Below, one piece after another: positions 52,014 to 61,374 of a stretch of DNA of 64,000 nt. Below the pieces are notes generated by a model. It searched no databases. It saw nothing but the letters and a program-made list of their open reading frames with translations, and was not told the origin of the DNA. The stretch spans positions 14,566 to 78,565 of the forward strand of contig DHPY01000042.1 in NCBI GenBank assembly GCA_002411015.1, written 5' to 3'. This stretch comes from Armatimonadetes bacterium UBA5352. Its GTDB lineage: Bacteria > Armatimonadota > Zipacnadia > Zipacnadales > UBA5352. Each line of letters begins with the position of its first letter. Positions within the stretch are counted from its first letter, which is position 1. The position numbers and the translations under genes are program-made.

Positions 52014-53297
52014 CTACGGCTGCAGTGGCCTGGTTGTGTCCAGTACCGGCCAATCAGCCGGTGGCATCCCGAAATCGGGGATCGACAGCCGCTCACCGTC
52101 CCGCTTCGCAGACTCATGGGCCACGATACCCGGGGCATTGTAGCGGGCAGCCTGCCACACATGGTTGGGCGGGAGCTTCTGCGCCACCACCGAGCGCACG
52201 AAATCGTTGACCAGGAACACGTGGGTGCCATCGTGGCCATTGGGCACTCCGGCAAACTCCAGAGGAAGCTGCCAGAAGGGCTGGGCAGGCGATAGCCCCA
52301 GGAACGTCTTCCCGAGGTACTCCCGCGGCAGATCGCCCAGATTCTCCTCCGTGACCTCAACGCCGTCGAAGACGCGAATGTCGCTGACATCCTCACGCCG
52401 CAGGGCTACCAGCCTCCGCGCTTCGCGGAAGGGGATCGAGTCTCCCTGGCCGTAGTCCTCAGGGAAATCAAGCCAGGTGAAGACGCCCTGCCCCGGCTGC
52501 TCCTCATAGGCAGCCCGGGTGCCCATGATGGTCATGCGGCCGTCGCCTGCGCCTACGCGACGGAACTCATTGATCCGCGCCATGCCGCCGTCTGAGGTCC
52601 GGAAGAGCGCAGACTGGTTGCTGAAGACGTTCCCCCACTGGCTCGTCTCGGCCCGAAACACGCCATCGTCGTGGTGATCCACCTGGCCAAAGCACGACAC
52701 CTCGGTCATGCGAGCGAAGGTGACGCCGAGGACAAAGGCCGTCGAGTGCGTCGGGTAGAGCATGGGCGGGAAGCTCGCGGTTGATTTCCAGGCATCGCCA
52801 CCGCTGTGCATGTACGAGGCATAGAAGTGGGCCATGTCATGATGGTACTGGCCCTCGCCGTAGACGAAATCGCCAAACTCGCCACGCGCGAACTTGTCGC
52901 GGCAGAAGGTTGTCTGCGCCCGGTAGTAGCTGGTCTCTCCGAGCATGTAGATCAAGCCGGTGGACTTAACGGCCTCCACCAGTTCGCCCAGTTCCTCGAG
53001 CGTTACGGCAGCGGGGACAGCGCTGTAGACATGCTTGCCTGCCTTCAGCGCCTGTACTGCCTGAGGCGCGTGCAGCCAGCGCTGGGTGAACAAGGCCACA
53101 CAGTCGCAGTCGCTGCGGCACAGGGCCTCCAGGGAGTCGAAGGTCTTCGTCACGCCAAGACGGGCCGCTTCACGCGCCAGGCGGTCGGGCAGCACATCCG
53201 CCAGATAGACTTCTGCTACGTCGGGGTGACGCTGGAATACCGGCACGAAGCGTCTGCCAAACTGCCCGGCCCCACATAATCCGACCTTGATCTTCAT
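52014..53297 (-). CDS. Gfo/Idh/MocA-family oxidoreductase
   Basis: The 427-residue protein opens with the NAD(P)-binding loop VGLCGAGQFGRRFVPVF (residues 5-21) and a DVLPDRLAREAARLG stretch after beta-2. It has VYSAVPAAVTLEELGELVEA where the family keeps its catalytic EKP region, here changed to AVP. The C-terminal sheet domain includes YGEGQYHHDMAHFYASYMHS and THSTAFVLGVTFARMTEVSC. The replacement of the usual Lys suggests a non-dehydrogenase member, or a role like GH109/GH179 enzymes. It starts 119 bases upstream of the hemerythrin gene with GGGAGC before its ATG. The substrate is a sugar or related compound by analogy. Confidence 0.78.
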   Translation of the reverse strand: MKIKVGLCGAGQFGRRFVPVFQRHPDVAEVYLADVLPDRLAREAARLGVTKTFDSLEALCRSDCDCVALFTQRWLHAPQAVQALKAGKHVYSAVPAAVTLEELGELVEAVKSTGLIYMLGETSYYRAQTTFCRDKFARGEFGDFVYGEGQYHHDMAHFYASYMHSGGDAWKSTASFPPMLYPTHSTAFVLGVTFARMTEVSCFGQVDHHDDGVFRAETSQWGNVFSNQSALFRTSDGGMARINEFRRVGAGDGRMTIMGTRAAYEEQPGQGVFTWLDFPEDYGQGDSIPFREARRLVALRREDVSDIRVFDGVEVTEENLGDLPREYLGKTFLGLSPAQPFWQLPLEFAGVPNGHDGTHVFLVNDFVRSVVAQKLPPNHVWQAARYNAPGIVAHESAKRDGERLSIPDFGMPPADWPVLDTTRPLQP

Positions 53298-53492
53298 TCG
53301 TGTTGCTCCCTGTTCGTGCGACGGTCACTCTCAACTCTGAACGTCTTTCCAGCCAGAACGAGGGGTTCGCGGCCTACCTTCACAGTCCTCCGTTCCCTGT
53401 TAAGCTGACTGATTTCCTTCTCGGTTGCACACGCGCAGGCCCTGGGCAAGAGGTCCAGACGATGGTTGTTTCCCACGCTCTCGCTTCTGCCC

Positions 53493-56372
53493 TCACCGCT
53501 CATCGTCGGAGATCAGCCACACGTCCCCGAGGGAGTCCGTGCCGCCGCGTGGCGTCACGCTCGCCACGATCTCGTACGTCGCGCCCTCCCGCAGCCCATC
53601 GAGTCTGAGGTGGTAGACATTCCCGCGATCGCTTGCGCCCGTGTTGCCCGAGTGCTCGTCCGAGGCGATAGCCTCACCGTCCGCCAGCAACGCGGTTCGG
53701 CTGATCGTCAGCGCATGGGCTCCATCGGTGTAGTCCCACTCGATGCTGAACGCTCCCGGACGGGTGAGCAGCGCGGTCACGTCGTATCGCAGCTCCGCGC
53801 CCTCTTCGGACATCTGCTGCGGCGTCCAGGTGCCGATCCGGACGATCCTGCCGCGCAGGAAGCCGAACTGCCGCCCGTCGGGCAGCTCATCGCGAGTGCC
53901 CGCACGCAGTTCACCAGCAAGCGCCTGCAGCTCATCCGCGAGGGCCACGACCTCCGCATGCAGTGCGAGCGTGCGCTCCGCGTCCTCCATCGCGGCGCCC
54001 AACTGCCCCGCGGCCCGGCGCAGGCCCACGTGGATCTCGAGCAGCGGCTCCGCAAGCTCGCGCATCGCCGAGGCCGCACTCGCCACGTGCTCGGCCGCGG
54101 CCGCTCGGTCTGTCGGGAACGCCACTCGGGCGGCGGCGTAGTCCTCTGACGCCCGACTGAGCGCCATGAGCTTGTGCGCGGCCTCGCGGTACATCGTGAA
54201 CGCGAGCGTCGCGTATTCGAGGAGGTCAGCGTTACGCGTCGCATCAGCCTCAAGGGCGTCCACGCGCGCGATGGCCGCGTCGCTGGCCTCGAGAATGGCG
54301 CCCGCAGCCTCCATCGGCCGCGGGTTCTTCGCGGCGTAGTCGCGCAAAACGGTGCGCGGGTTGGCCCACCACACCTCGGTGATGAGCCGGGAGTCGTAGC
54401 AGATCGCCGCCGCGCCCTCGCGCGGCCACGGCTCGATCAGCGCCTCATCAAGCCGCTCGCCCGCGTCCTCGGAGGTCAGGCCGAGCCAGTGCTGTGCGTA
54501 GCGGCGCTCGTAGTCGGCGACGGGGGCGCGGCCGAGTGACCACGCGCACTCGGCCGCATAGACCATCCCGGGGAGGCTGTTGGCCACAACGCCTCCGTGC
54601 CGCCACTCCCAGGTGGTGGTCATACAGCCGCCGCAGCCCTCCTCGGCGCCCGCCTGGAGGAAGCCGCGGATGCCTCGCCAGGTCGTGCCGTAGTCCGGCC
54701 AGATGACGGAGAAGCAGACCACCGCCGGCGATGGCCAGACATCCGCGAAGCCGGCGTCCTGGTACTGCTTGATGGTCGGGTAGGTGGACGGGCCGTGGTA
54801 GATCCACTCGGTCGGGATGCAGTCCTTCTCCAGCATCTCCTCGGCGCCAAGCGTCCACTTCAGGTGCGACGGCCAGAACAGCATCGTGCGCCCGTGCTTG
54901 CGGCAGAGCTCATTGAGCCGGTTCATGTGCTCGGCGTAGAGTGCGTCACGATCCCTCGCCGAGCATCGCTCGCACCTGGCGAAGCCCGTCTCGAACTCAT
55001 CGCCTCCAACGTGGATGTACTGCGAGTTCGGGAACTGCTCCGCAAGCTCGCCGTAGATCGTATCGAGGAACTCCCACGTCTCCAGGTTCGAGGTGCAGTA
55101 GACCCACGACTGCCCGGCCTCACGCAGGTTCGCCAGCTCCTCATGTCCGAGGATCGCGGAGGCATGGCCGAGCGACTCGAACTGCGGCACAACCTGCATG
55201 TGGTAACGCTGCGCGTACTCAGAGAGCTCGCGCGCCTTCTCCGGCGTGAAGGTGCCCTCGCGGCCGAGGAAGGGGAAGGCTTCGAACGCGTAGTCGTCTT
55301 CGCCGTAGATGACGAGCATGTTGAGCTTGCAGCGCGCCAGCTCGCGGATCAGGCGCTTCCACCACTCCACCGCCACGGTCTGCCCGCGCGCCACGTCATA
55401 CTGCAGCCCGCGCACGGGGTAGGCGGGCCGGTCGCCAACCTCCACGTGCGGCAGACGCCCATCCGGACCGGCAAGCTGCGCGATCGTCTGGGCGCCGTAG
55501 AACAGGCCGGCGGCGTTCGAGGCCGCCACGCGCGCCGTCTCCCCCACCGAGGCATGGTAAGCGCCCTCGGGCTCCGCGGCGAAGGTCTGGACGCGCTCGA
55601 GCAGGATGTCGCCCGCGCGCGCCTCGCCCCGCGTGATCGTCAGCCGCAGCCCGGCGCGCTCGGCGATCTGCTCCGCAAGGTCGTCTGCCGCGAAGCGATC
55701 GCGCTCATCGCATAGCGGCCCGAGGACGATCCGGCTGCGCGCGCCGAGGCGCATCGCGCCGGCGCTGAACTCCATCTCCCGAGGCATGGGGATGACCGCG
55801 AGCTGCCGCTCGCGGATCGCCTCCATCGCACCGACCGCGCGCAGCAACTCCGGCGTGCCCTCGGCCACGAGCGCGGTGATTTCGCGCCGGCCGGGGTTGT
55901 GCCGGTAGAGCGTCCAGCCGTCGCCGTCAACGATGGCCGTCAGATACACATCGAGGTAGCCGCGCTGCAGATCGGCCTCGGTGAGGGCGCCCGTGATATC
56001 AATCGGCAGGCGGTTGTCGGCGTTCCAGTCATCGCCGACCGCGACGAGCGGCCCCTCGTAGACGACCTCGCCGTCCTCACCATCCCGGCGCACGATGAGC
56101 CGGTAGGAGCTCCCGCCGCCGGTGAAAGCGACCACGTTCGCGAGGTTGAGGCCGTAGGCGAGCGGCATATCCGCCGGCACCGGGAAGCGCAGGCGCACGA
56201 ACGCCCCCGACGCGAGCTCCCCGAGGTGGCCGTCGCCGGTGGGCGTCGGCTCGATGGCCGGGCGCGGCTGCGCGAGACTCAGGTAGTCCAACGGCTCCGG
56301 TTGGCCGCAGCCGCACGAGCACACTGCAAGCAGGCAGATGAGTGAGGCGAACGTCGCTCGTGCATCACGCAT
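53493..56372 (-). CDS. GH20-like beta-N-acetylhexosaminidase lipoprotein
   Basis: The 959-residue protein has a lipoprotein-type signal (RATFASLICLLAVCSCGCG) with candidate lipobox cysteines. After a beta domain (about 50-200) comes the GH20 beta domain (AVIPMPREMEFSAGAMRL, GDILLERVQ) and then the TIM barrel: RGLQYDVARGQTVAVEWWKR, FESLGHASAILG, and the catalytic pair D458-E459 in HVGGDEFETGF. The usual GH20 pattern is H-x-G-G-D-E, which is intact. The C-terminal 300 residues are helical and beta domains of unknown role. It should release N-acetylglucosamine or N-acetylgalactosamine from surface-captured glycans. The ATG at 56372 is preceded by GAGGA; the longer frame has no signal peptide. 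Confidence 0.8.
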   Translation of the reverse strand: MRDARATFASLICLLAVCSCGCGQPEPLDYLSLAQPRPAIEPTPTGDGHLGELASGAFVRLRFPVPADMPLAYGLNLANVVAFTGGGSSYRLIVRRDGEDGEVVYEGPLVAVGDDWNADNRLPIDITGALTEADLQRGYLDVYLTAIVDGDGWTLYRHNPGRREITALVAEGTPELLRAVGAMEAIRERQLAVIPMPREMEFSAGAMRLGARSRIVLGPLCDERDRFAADDLAEQIAERAGLRLTITRGEARAGDILLERVQTFAAEPEGAYHASVGETARVAASNAAGLFYGAQTIAQLAGPDGRLPHVEVGDRPAYPVRGLQYDVARGQTVAVEWWKRLIRELARCKLNMLVIYGEDDYAFEAFPFLGREGTFTPEKARELSEYAQRYHMQVVPQFESLGHASAILGHEELANLREAGQSWVYCTSNLETWEFLDTIYGELAEQFPNSQYIHVGGDEFETGFARCERCSARDRDALYAEHMNRLNELCRKHGRTMLFWPSHLKWTLGAEEMLEKDCIPTEWIYHGPSTYPTIKQYQDAGFADVWPSPAVVCFSVIWPDYGTTWRGIRGFLQAGAEEGCGGCMTTTWEWRHGGVVANSLPGMVYAAECAWSLGRAPVADYERRYAQHWLGLTSEDAGERLDEALIEPWPREGAAAICYDSRLITEVWWANPRTVLRDYAAKNPRPMEAAGAILEASDAAIARVDALEADATRNADLLEYATLAFTMYREAAHKLMALSRASEDYAAARVAFPTDRAAAAEHVASAASAMRELAEPLLEIHVGLRRAAGQLGAAMEDAERTLALHAEVVALADELQALAGELRAGTRDELPDGRQFGFLRGRIVRIGTWTPQQMSEEGAELRYDVTALLTRPGAFSIEWDYTDGAHALTISRTALLADGEAIASDEHSGNTGASDRGNVYHLRLDGLREGATYEIVASVTPRGGTDSLGDVWLISDDER

Positions 56373-56968
56373 GGCAGGTATCCTCTGTGGCGACAGATCC
56401 GTTTCCGCGCGGGTGCTCTTGCGCGGCGGCAGGCCTGATTCCTCCAGAGCGGTCCGCCACACGCGGCATGGCGGACCTGCCGCGGGAATCGGCAATAGAC
56501 GGTGATAGACAGATCGGTATTCGCAAGCAAAGCGCGCATTACGCCACGTAGAGTTCATCGCCTCCCGGCAGACCACCCGTCGTTCTCGGTGAGGCGCCCG
56601 GCGGCGGGATGCGCGCGTTTGCAGGGGCAGGCCCAGACTGATACAATTCGGAGGAGGCTGTCAGTTCGGCAATCCTCCCACGTGGTTAGCCCCGAGCTGA
56701 GCCAATCCGCTGCGCCGGACCACCGCCACAAGAGAGAGACCTTGCCATGCCCACCGAGGCGGCTTGTCATGGCCAGACCTCGGTCAGCACCTGATATGAG
56801 GAGTAGTTGGGTGGTCGAGGCGCCGAAACATAGACCTCCTGACGTAGGGAAATCATTACGCAACACTTACGGGTTATCCGTTTGGAGTTGGTGTAGTATT
56901 GGGCCCGACCGGGCCTCGCGCAGGTCGCTTACCACCCGCGGCAAAGCAGACGTGGCAAAGCGGCATCA
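56373..56968. other. 596-base gap between the GH20-like gene and the receiver fragment
   Basis: No conserved coding frame is visible here. The frame of the downstream receiver fragment is open only from 56897, where its translation lacks family features. The stretch contains a GGAGGAGG at about 56652 without a following gene. It may be the eroded remains of a kinase gene from which the receiver fragment came; that is speculation. Confidence 0.35.
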
Positions 56969-57307
56969 TTGGCGAGAACTTACCTGGTCAAAGATGATGA
57001 TCTGGTAGCGGGCCTCATGGCGACAGCTTTGCGCCGTATGAGGCATGGACTGCTGACAGCACGCAACGGCGACGAAGTTGACTATCTGTCGCAGGTCTCA
57101 GAGGGCGGGTTGGTCATCTCGAACATTGTGATGCCCGGAATGTCAGGGCCTGAGTGGGTCCAGACAGCGGGGGATATGCTGACTGATGTGCCGGTGGCTT
57201 ACACAGTTGGCTACTCCGATATCGCGCAGGCGTCACATGGATGGCTCAGAAGCGCTGAGACTCCGATGAAGCCGTTCCGTGTGGGTGAATCCGCTCGAGT
57301 TGGTTGA
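56969..57307 (+). CDS. Degenerate stand-alone response-regulator receiver domain
   Basis: The 112-residue frame starts at TTG and reads as a receiver domain: the acidic cluster VKDDD (9-11), MRHGLLTARNGDEVDYL, IVMPGMSGPEWVQTAG, VAYTVGYSDIAQASHG and the conserved Lys in MKPF. The phosphoacceptor Asp, expected at position 52 in the segment V-x-S-D-I-V-M-P-G, is Asn (ISNIVMPGMSG), so phosphorylation there is unlikely. The sequence resembles the C-terminal receiver of hybrid histidine kinases. It is either a decayed remnant or a pseudo-receiver acting without phosphorylation. The ribosome-binding site is weak. It lies 23 bases upstream of the intact regulator. Confidence 0.6.
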   Translation: MARTYLVKDDDLVAGLMATALRRMRHGLLTARNGDEVDYLSQVSEGGLVISNIVMPGMSGPEWVQTAGDMLTDVPVAYTVGYSDIAQASHGWLRSAETPMKPFRVGESARVG

Positions 57308-57330
57308 TCATCGCATTGGGAGGTCAAACT

Positions 57331-58053
57331 ATGGCGCGTGTGTTAGTAGCAGAAGATGAAGATATCATGCGGTCCATTCTCTGCCGGGGACTGGCGCACG
57401 ACGGCCACCAGGTCCTCGAAGCCTCCAACGGTCGTGAATGCCTCACCGCTACTCAGCTCCATCGCCCCGACCTGCTCGTCCTGGACATCGAGATGCCTGG
57501 TCCCGATGGCCTGGAAGTCCGTGGCAACTTGCGCGATGATACTGTCTTTCGGGCCCTGCCGATCGTGTTCATCACCGCACGTCAATCTTCACCGGATGTC
57601 ATAAGTGGGTTGGAACAAGATGGCGATGACTATCTGACCAAACCATTCGACATCCGCGTGCTGTGCGCTCGCGTCAGGGCGCTTCTGAGGCGTTCTGAAG
57701 ACCCGGTCACAGATAGCCATGATGACGCTGAAGACAAGGCGGTCCTCTGGAGAGGGCCGTTCAAGATTGATCAGCGTCGGCGTCTGGTCTATGTCGAGGA
57801 CCGGCAGGTTGATCTCACGCCGACAGAACTGTCCCTGTTCCGGTTCCTGCTTCTGAACGAAGGCGAGGTCTTCTCCTCGGAGGAGCTGCTACAGTCGGTA
57901 TGGGAGTATCCGTACGGTATCGGCGAAAAGGCCACAGTGCGTGTTTGCATAAAGAACCTGCGCGACAAGATTGAGCCAGGTGGCGGCCCGCCCCGTTGGA
58001 TTGTCACCCGTCCCCGGCACGGCTACACCATTCAGATCGGCGAAGCCGGCTAA
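57331..58053 (+). CDS. OmpR/PhoB-family response regulator
   Basis: The 240-residue protein has a complete receiver: acidic E8, D9, phosphoacceptor D52 (LLVLDIEMPGPDG), T82 and K104 (TKPF). After a short linker comes a winged-helix DNA-binding domain (LTPTELSLFRFLLLNEGEVF, LLQSVWEYPYGIGEKATVRV, IVTRPRHGYTIQI) of the OmpR/PhoB type. The start at 57331 has GGGAGG 7 bases upstream, so the 57304 frame is not used. No partner kinase gene is in the window. It sits upstream of the decayed usher fragment and may regulate neighbouring secreted genes; that is unproven. Confidence 0.85.
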   Translation: MARVLVAEDEDIMRSILCRGLAHDGHQVLEASNGRECLTATQLHRPDLLVLDIEMPGPDGLEVRGNLRDDTVFRALPIVFITARQSSPDVISGLEQDGDDYLTKPFDIRVLCARVRALLRRSEDPVTDSHDDAEDKAVLWRGPFKIDQRRRLVYVEDRQVDLTPTELSLFRFLLLNEGEVFSSEELLQSVWEYPYGIGEKATVRVCIKNLRDKIEPGGGPPRWIVTRPRHGYTIQIGEAG

Positions 58054-58069
58054 CTGTGACGGGTGTACC

Positions 58070-58280
58070 AGAGAAAGCGTGGCCACTAAGAGTGTAGCCT
58101 CCGACACGCCAGTCAGGTGAGAGCGAGTCCTGCGCAGCGATGCCCCGGCCATGTCCGTAAGGAGCAGTCAGCAGTGGCAGACCTGCTGCCTGATCGCCAA
58201 CGGCCACGCAAACCCCTCGTTCGCGTAAGCGACGCGCCATTCGTCGCGCAAGCCCAGAGTACCTGTGTGTTGTTCGGCGG
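58070..58280 (-). pseudogene. Diverged duplicate fragment of the usher-like gene
   Basis: About 210 bases here match the stretch at about 60264-60475 inside the usher-like gene at clearly recognisable identity, mostly by point changes. Read on the minus strand, different frames give EQHTGTLGLRDEWRVAYANE and LSPDWRVGGYTLSGHAFSGT, where the intact gene has QQHTGTFGLRDEWRVAYASE and LSPDWRVGGYTLSGRAFSDD. The frame breaks between them, so the copy is dead. It begins just after the response-regulator stop. It is the trace of an older tandem duplication. Confidence 0.7.
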
Positions 58281-58623
58281 GACACTCCGCCAATTCCTCG
58301 GCGCCCATACAGACCACCGCGCGCAGTGTGTTGATCCACCAGGCGTCTGGCGTTGCATAGCGCAACCTGCCTGTCGAGCCGCTCGCGCACAGGGAATGCT
58401 CTGGGTCGCTGCAGCAAAGGTGCGCGGAAGCGACGGGCGACGATGACGTGGCTATCCCCGGACACTCCAGCGATCTGACGTCGCCAACAGATGCCTGCTC
58501 CGCATCCGCAGGACACCCTTTTGCACAGCACAACTACTCTATGGACACTGGGCTAAGAACTCGGCCAGCCTTCTCCGCCGGCGCACGGCTTTGATGTGCC
58601 CGCACGTGGGAGCCCCCTCTCCA
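58281..58623. other. 343-base gap with no recognisable gene
   Basis: This lies between the duplicated fragment and the usher-like stop codon. Open frames exist but none resemble known proteins and none align with the usher gene. It is probably degenerated DNA left by the duplication. Confidence 0.4.
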
Positions 58624-61374
58624 TCAGCCTCCGCCAACCGCTCCTTCATCAATCATGCGAATGCGCCTGACCCGCGGAAGCACCGGAATTGCCAATTCCT
58701 CGCTCTGTCCCGCACGAAGGTCCACGGTCCATTCCGCCCGACCGAACTCGTAGTATGCCGGCAGCTCCCGATGGTCTACTCGCAGTTGCCAGCTTCCCGG
58801 TCGAACGCACTCAAACTCAAATGCCCCATTGCTGTCAGTGTATCGGCGCAACACTTCATCCTCGTTGCGGATCTCCACCGTCAGATTCGACAGCTTCGGC
58901 ATGCTTCCGTCTCCGGGAGAGCCGACGATGACTCCGCTGTCAGGCGCATCCGGTTTACTCACCTGCAGTCGCCCACGAAGAGACGCCCTCTTCGTCAGTC
59001 CGATGTCCAGCGGTTCTGTGCCATCGGGGCTGATCTCGATCTCGATTGGCATTGGCTTCATGCTGATGCTCCCGGCGGGAATGCTCGAGCGCTCGACACT
59101 CAAGTGCCCCCTGCCGGGTAACAGGTTCCGGAATCTGAAGCACCCCGTGGCATCGGTCACGGCTGCCATACCATCGAGACGCACCACCACCCCGGCAATA
59201 CCCTCACGGCCGTCCGAGAGGGCATCATAGACCCTGCCACAGAGGCCTGCGGCCTGGTCGCTGCCGAGCGTCAGATCGAACGGAAGCGTAACTCCCACCG
59301 CCCACGCTGTGTTCTTCTCGCCGGCGGCATGTTGATTCGTGCGTACCTCAGCAAATGCATCGATGCCGTCGCGCCCGGCGTACTTTACGCGCCCACTCAT
59401 CTGATCCGAACTCCATGATGAAGCGAAGCCGCCATAGCGTTGATAGCTGAAGTCTGCGCAGATCTCGTCAGAGAAGCGCCACGCAAGCGATGCGCCTGTA
59501 TTACTGCCGCCCGAGAGAAGGCGAGCGCCACGATCTCGGTCATCGCCGCTGAGCGTGGTGAACAGGCTCAGGCTATGGTTTGAGTCACGGCGCCACATGC
59601 CGAAGAGGCGCAGCTGCTCCGACGATGATGTCAAGCCGGTGAGCCTGTCGCTTCGCTCAGCGGCGCGGAATTCCGCGCGAATACTTCCATTGGGGAATGC
59701 GCGGTCGAGGGTCAGACGAACGGCGCGATCCTCGTAGGAGAAATCGACCGGCTGCGCAGTGTCCCTGCGGCGATAATCCTCCAGCATCAAGCCCGCGTGC
59801 CAGCGCGAGGAGAGGCCATGGCCCACGCTGATCTGTCGCAGCCGCTCAGATGGTGCGATTGCACCCTCGGCAGTGACCCGCGGATCCCCTTCCCACCGAC
59901 GATATCCGGCCCGAACGGTCGTCCGGTCCCCAAGTCGACGGGAGAGCGAGAACGACGATGAATCGATGCCCGAGTAATACCCCATGTAGTTAGAAGAGGC
60001 GTGGATGGTACTGGCCGCGAGATAGCTGTCGCGTGCAATCTCCCCCCTTGCCTGCAGCCGCCAGGCGGCGCCAGATCCGTCTCCGGTGGACGCGCCGACT
60101 TCTCCCTCAAGCTCCCACGACGCCCCCGCCCGATGGTGAGCCTCCAGCGAGCTAACCGCGCGATCTCCGCCATGCACGGAGTCCCGCAGCAGATGATTGA
60201 TGCGCAGATCGGTCCGCTCCGAAACGCTGTGTGCCACCCATGCGCCAGTCTGTTCGTCGTCGTCGGAGAAAGCGCGTCCACTTAGAGTGTAGCCTCCGAC
60301 ACGCCAGTCAGGTGAGAGCGCCCCCTGTGCAGCGATGCCCCGGCCATATCTGTGAGGATCAGTCAGCAGTGACAGACCTGCTGTCTGATCGCCAACGGTC
60401 AACGCAAACCCCTCGCTCGCGTAAGCGACGCGCCATTCGTCGCGCAGGCCGAAAGTACCTGTGTGCTGTTGATCAGGGCCTCGGGCAAGGAGTTCAAGAC
60501 TCGACCTGCCTCTCGGGGAGAGGTCACCCTTGCCCTGCAACTGCGCCTGAAAACCGCTGCTCTCACTGTCGCCGGTAAGCATCAGTGTGAGAGCCATCGG
60601 GAAGCGATGCTCGCGTGCGGCTGTACCAGCGATGACCGGCACAACCTCGACGGCGAAGCCTGCGGATGCCAGCGGGGCCGCCGCCGGATCATCCGCCGAC
60701 CACACCCGAATCGGTACCGTGGTTCTGCCACCCCGGGCCGCGCGAGCGGCGGTGAGGCGAACAGTGATGTTGGCGAACCCGCCTGCCACGACGTCGAACT
60801 CCTCAGGAGTCACCTCCAATGACAGACCCTCTCCCCCATCTTCCGCGGAGATCCGAACCGACCTCGCCGAATTCCCCTCGTTCACGAGCCGCAGGATTGC
60901 GTCGGTGCTCTCGCCTGCGATGAGCAGTGACGGAGCCTGCTCGACCTCCATTCGCATCCTTCGCACCGTCGTCACCTGTACGCTGAGGGATGCCGCGGCA
61001 GTGATCGCATAGTCATCGAGAGCGCGCACGAGATAGCCGATCTCGTAGATCCCCGCCTCTGCGGAGCGCGGGACGGAGAAGGCGAGGATGCGCAGATGAT
61101 CCTCTGAGGGCGCCAACTCGAAGCTGCGCGGAGGGGAGAGCACGCGCCAGCCAGCGGGTAGTTCTATTGCCTCGCTGAACTCACGGGTCTGCTCGGAGCG
61201 GTTGATCGTGCGGAAGCTCATGGTGGAGATGGAGCCGGGGTGCGCCTGCCGCAGGTCGGTGGTCAACGGCCGGACGTCCAGGCCGTGTGCTGCTGGCTGC
61301 GGCCAGGCGACCGACGCCGTCAGGGCGAGGAGGGACAGCAGGCCCAGCGTCGCCCTAATTGACCTGTAGATCAT
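58624..61374 (-). CDS. Large usher-like, beta-rich exported protein with C-terminal Cna_B-like domains
   Basis: The 916-residue exported protein has a signal peptide (SIRATLGLLSLLALTASVAW, then PQPAA). Residues about 30-270 are two immunoglobulin-like NEW3/CARDB-type domains (DLRQAHPGSISTMSFRTINR, ILRLVNEGNSARSVRISAED). The middle, about 275-700, is a long run of short alternating polar-hydrophobic strands such as ERTDLRINHLLRDSVHGG and HAGLMLEDYRRRDTAQPVDF, as expected of an outer-membrane beta-barrel or usher. The last 220 residues form two carboxypeptidase-regulatory/Cna_B folds (GIAGVVVRLDGMAAVTDATG; NGAFEFECVRPGSWQLRVDH). It overlaps the chaperone gene by 20 bases. By position and composition it is probably the secretion pore of the subunit operon. 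The family assignment is inference. Confidence 0.65.
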   Translation of the reverse strand: MIYRSIRATLGLLSLLALTASVAWPQPAAHGLDVRPLTTDLRQAHPGSISTMSFRTINRSEQTREFSEAIELPAGWRVLSPPRSFELAPSEDHLRILAFSVPRSAEAGIYEIGYLVRALDDYAITAAASLSVQVTTVRRMRMEVEQAPSLLIAGESTDAILRLVNEGNSARSVRISAEDGGEGLSLEVTPEEFDVVAGGFANITVRLTAARAARGGRTTVPIRVWSADDPAAAPLASAGFAVEVVPVIAGTAAREHRFPMALTLMLTGDSESSGFQAQLQGKGDLSPRGRSSLELLARGPDQQHTGTFGLRDEWRVAYASEGFALTVGDQTAGLSLLTDPHRYGRGIAAQGALSPDWRVGGYTLSGRAFSDDDEQTGAWVAHSVSERTDLRINHLLRDSVHGGDRAVSSLEAHHRAGASWELEGEVGASTGDGSGAAWRLQARGEIARDSYLAASTIHASSNYMGYYSGIDSSSFSLSRRLGDRTTVRAGYRRWEGDPRVTAEGAIAPSERLRQISVGHGLSSRWHAGLMLEDYRRRDTAQPVDFSYEDRAVRLTLDRAFPNGSIRAEFRAAERSDRLTGLTSSSEQLRLFGMWRRDSNHSLSLFTTLSGDDRDRGARLLSGGSNTGASLAWRFSDEICADFSYQRYGGFASSWSSDQMSGRVKYAGRDGIDAFAEVRTNQHAAGEKNTAWAVGVTLPFDLTLGSDQAAGLCGRVYDALSDGREGIAGVVVRLDGMAAVTDATGCFRFRNLLPGRGHLSVERSSIPAGSISMKPMPIEIEISPDGTEPLDIGLTKRASLRGRLQVSKPDAPDSGVIVGSPGDGSMPKLSNLTVEIRNEDEVLRRYTDSNGAFEFECVRPGSWQLRVDHRELPAYYEFGRAEWTVDLRAGQSEELAIPVLPRVRRIRMIDEGAVGGG

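Noticed and set aside
56555..56866. Minus-strand 103-codon frame in the gap before the receiver fragment
   Set aside because: It lacks a ribosome site and any recognisable motif, and its length is expected by chance at this GC content.
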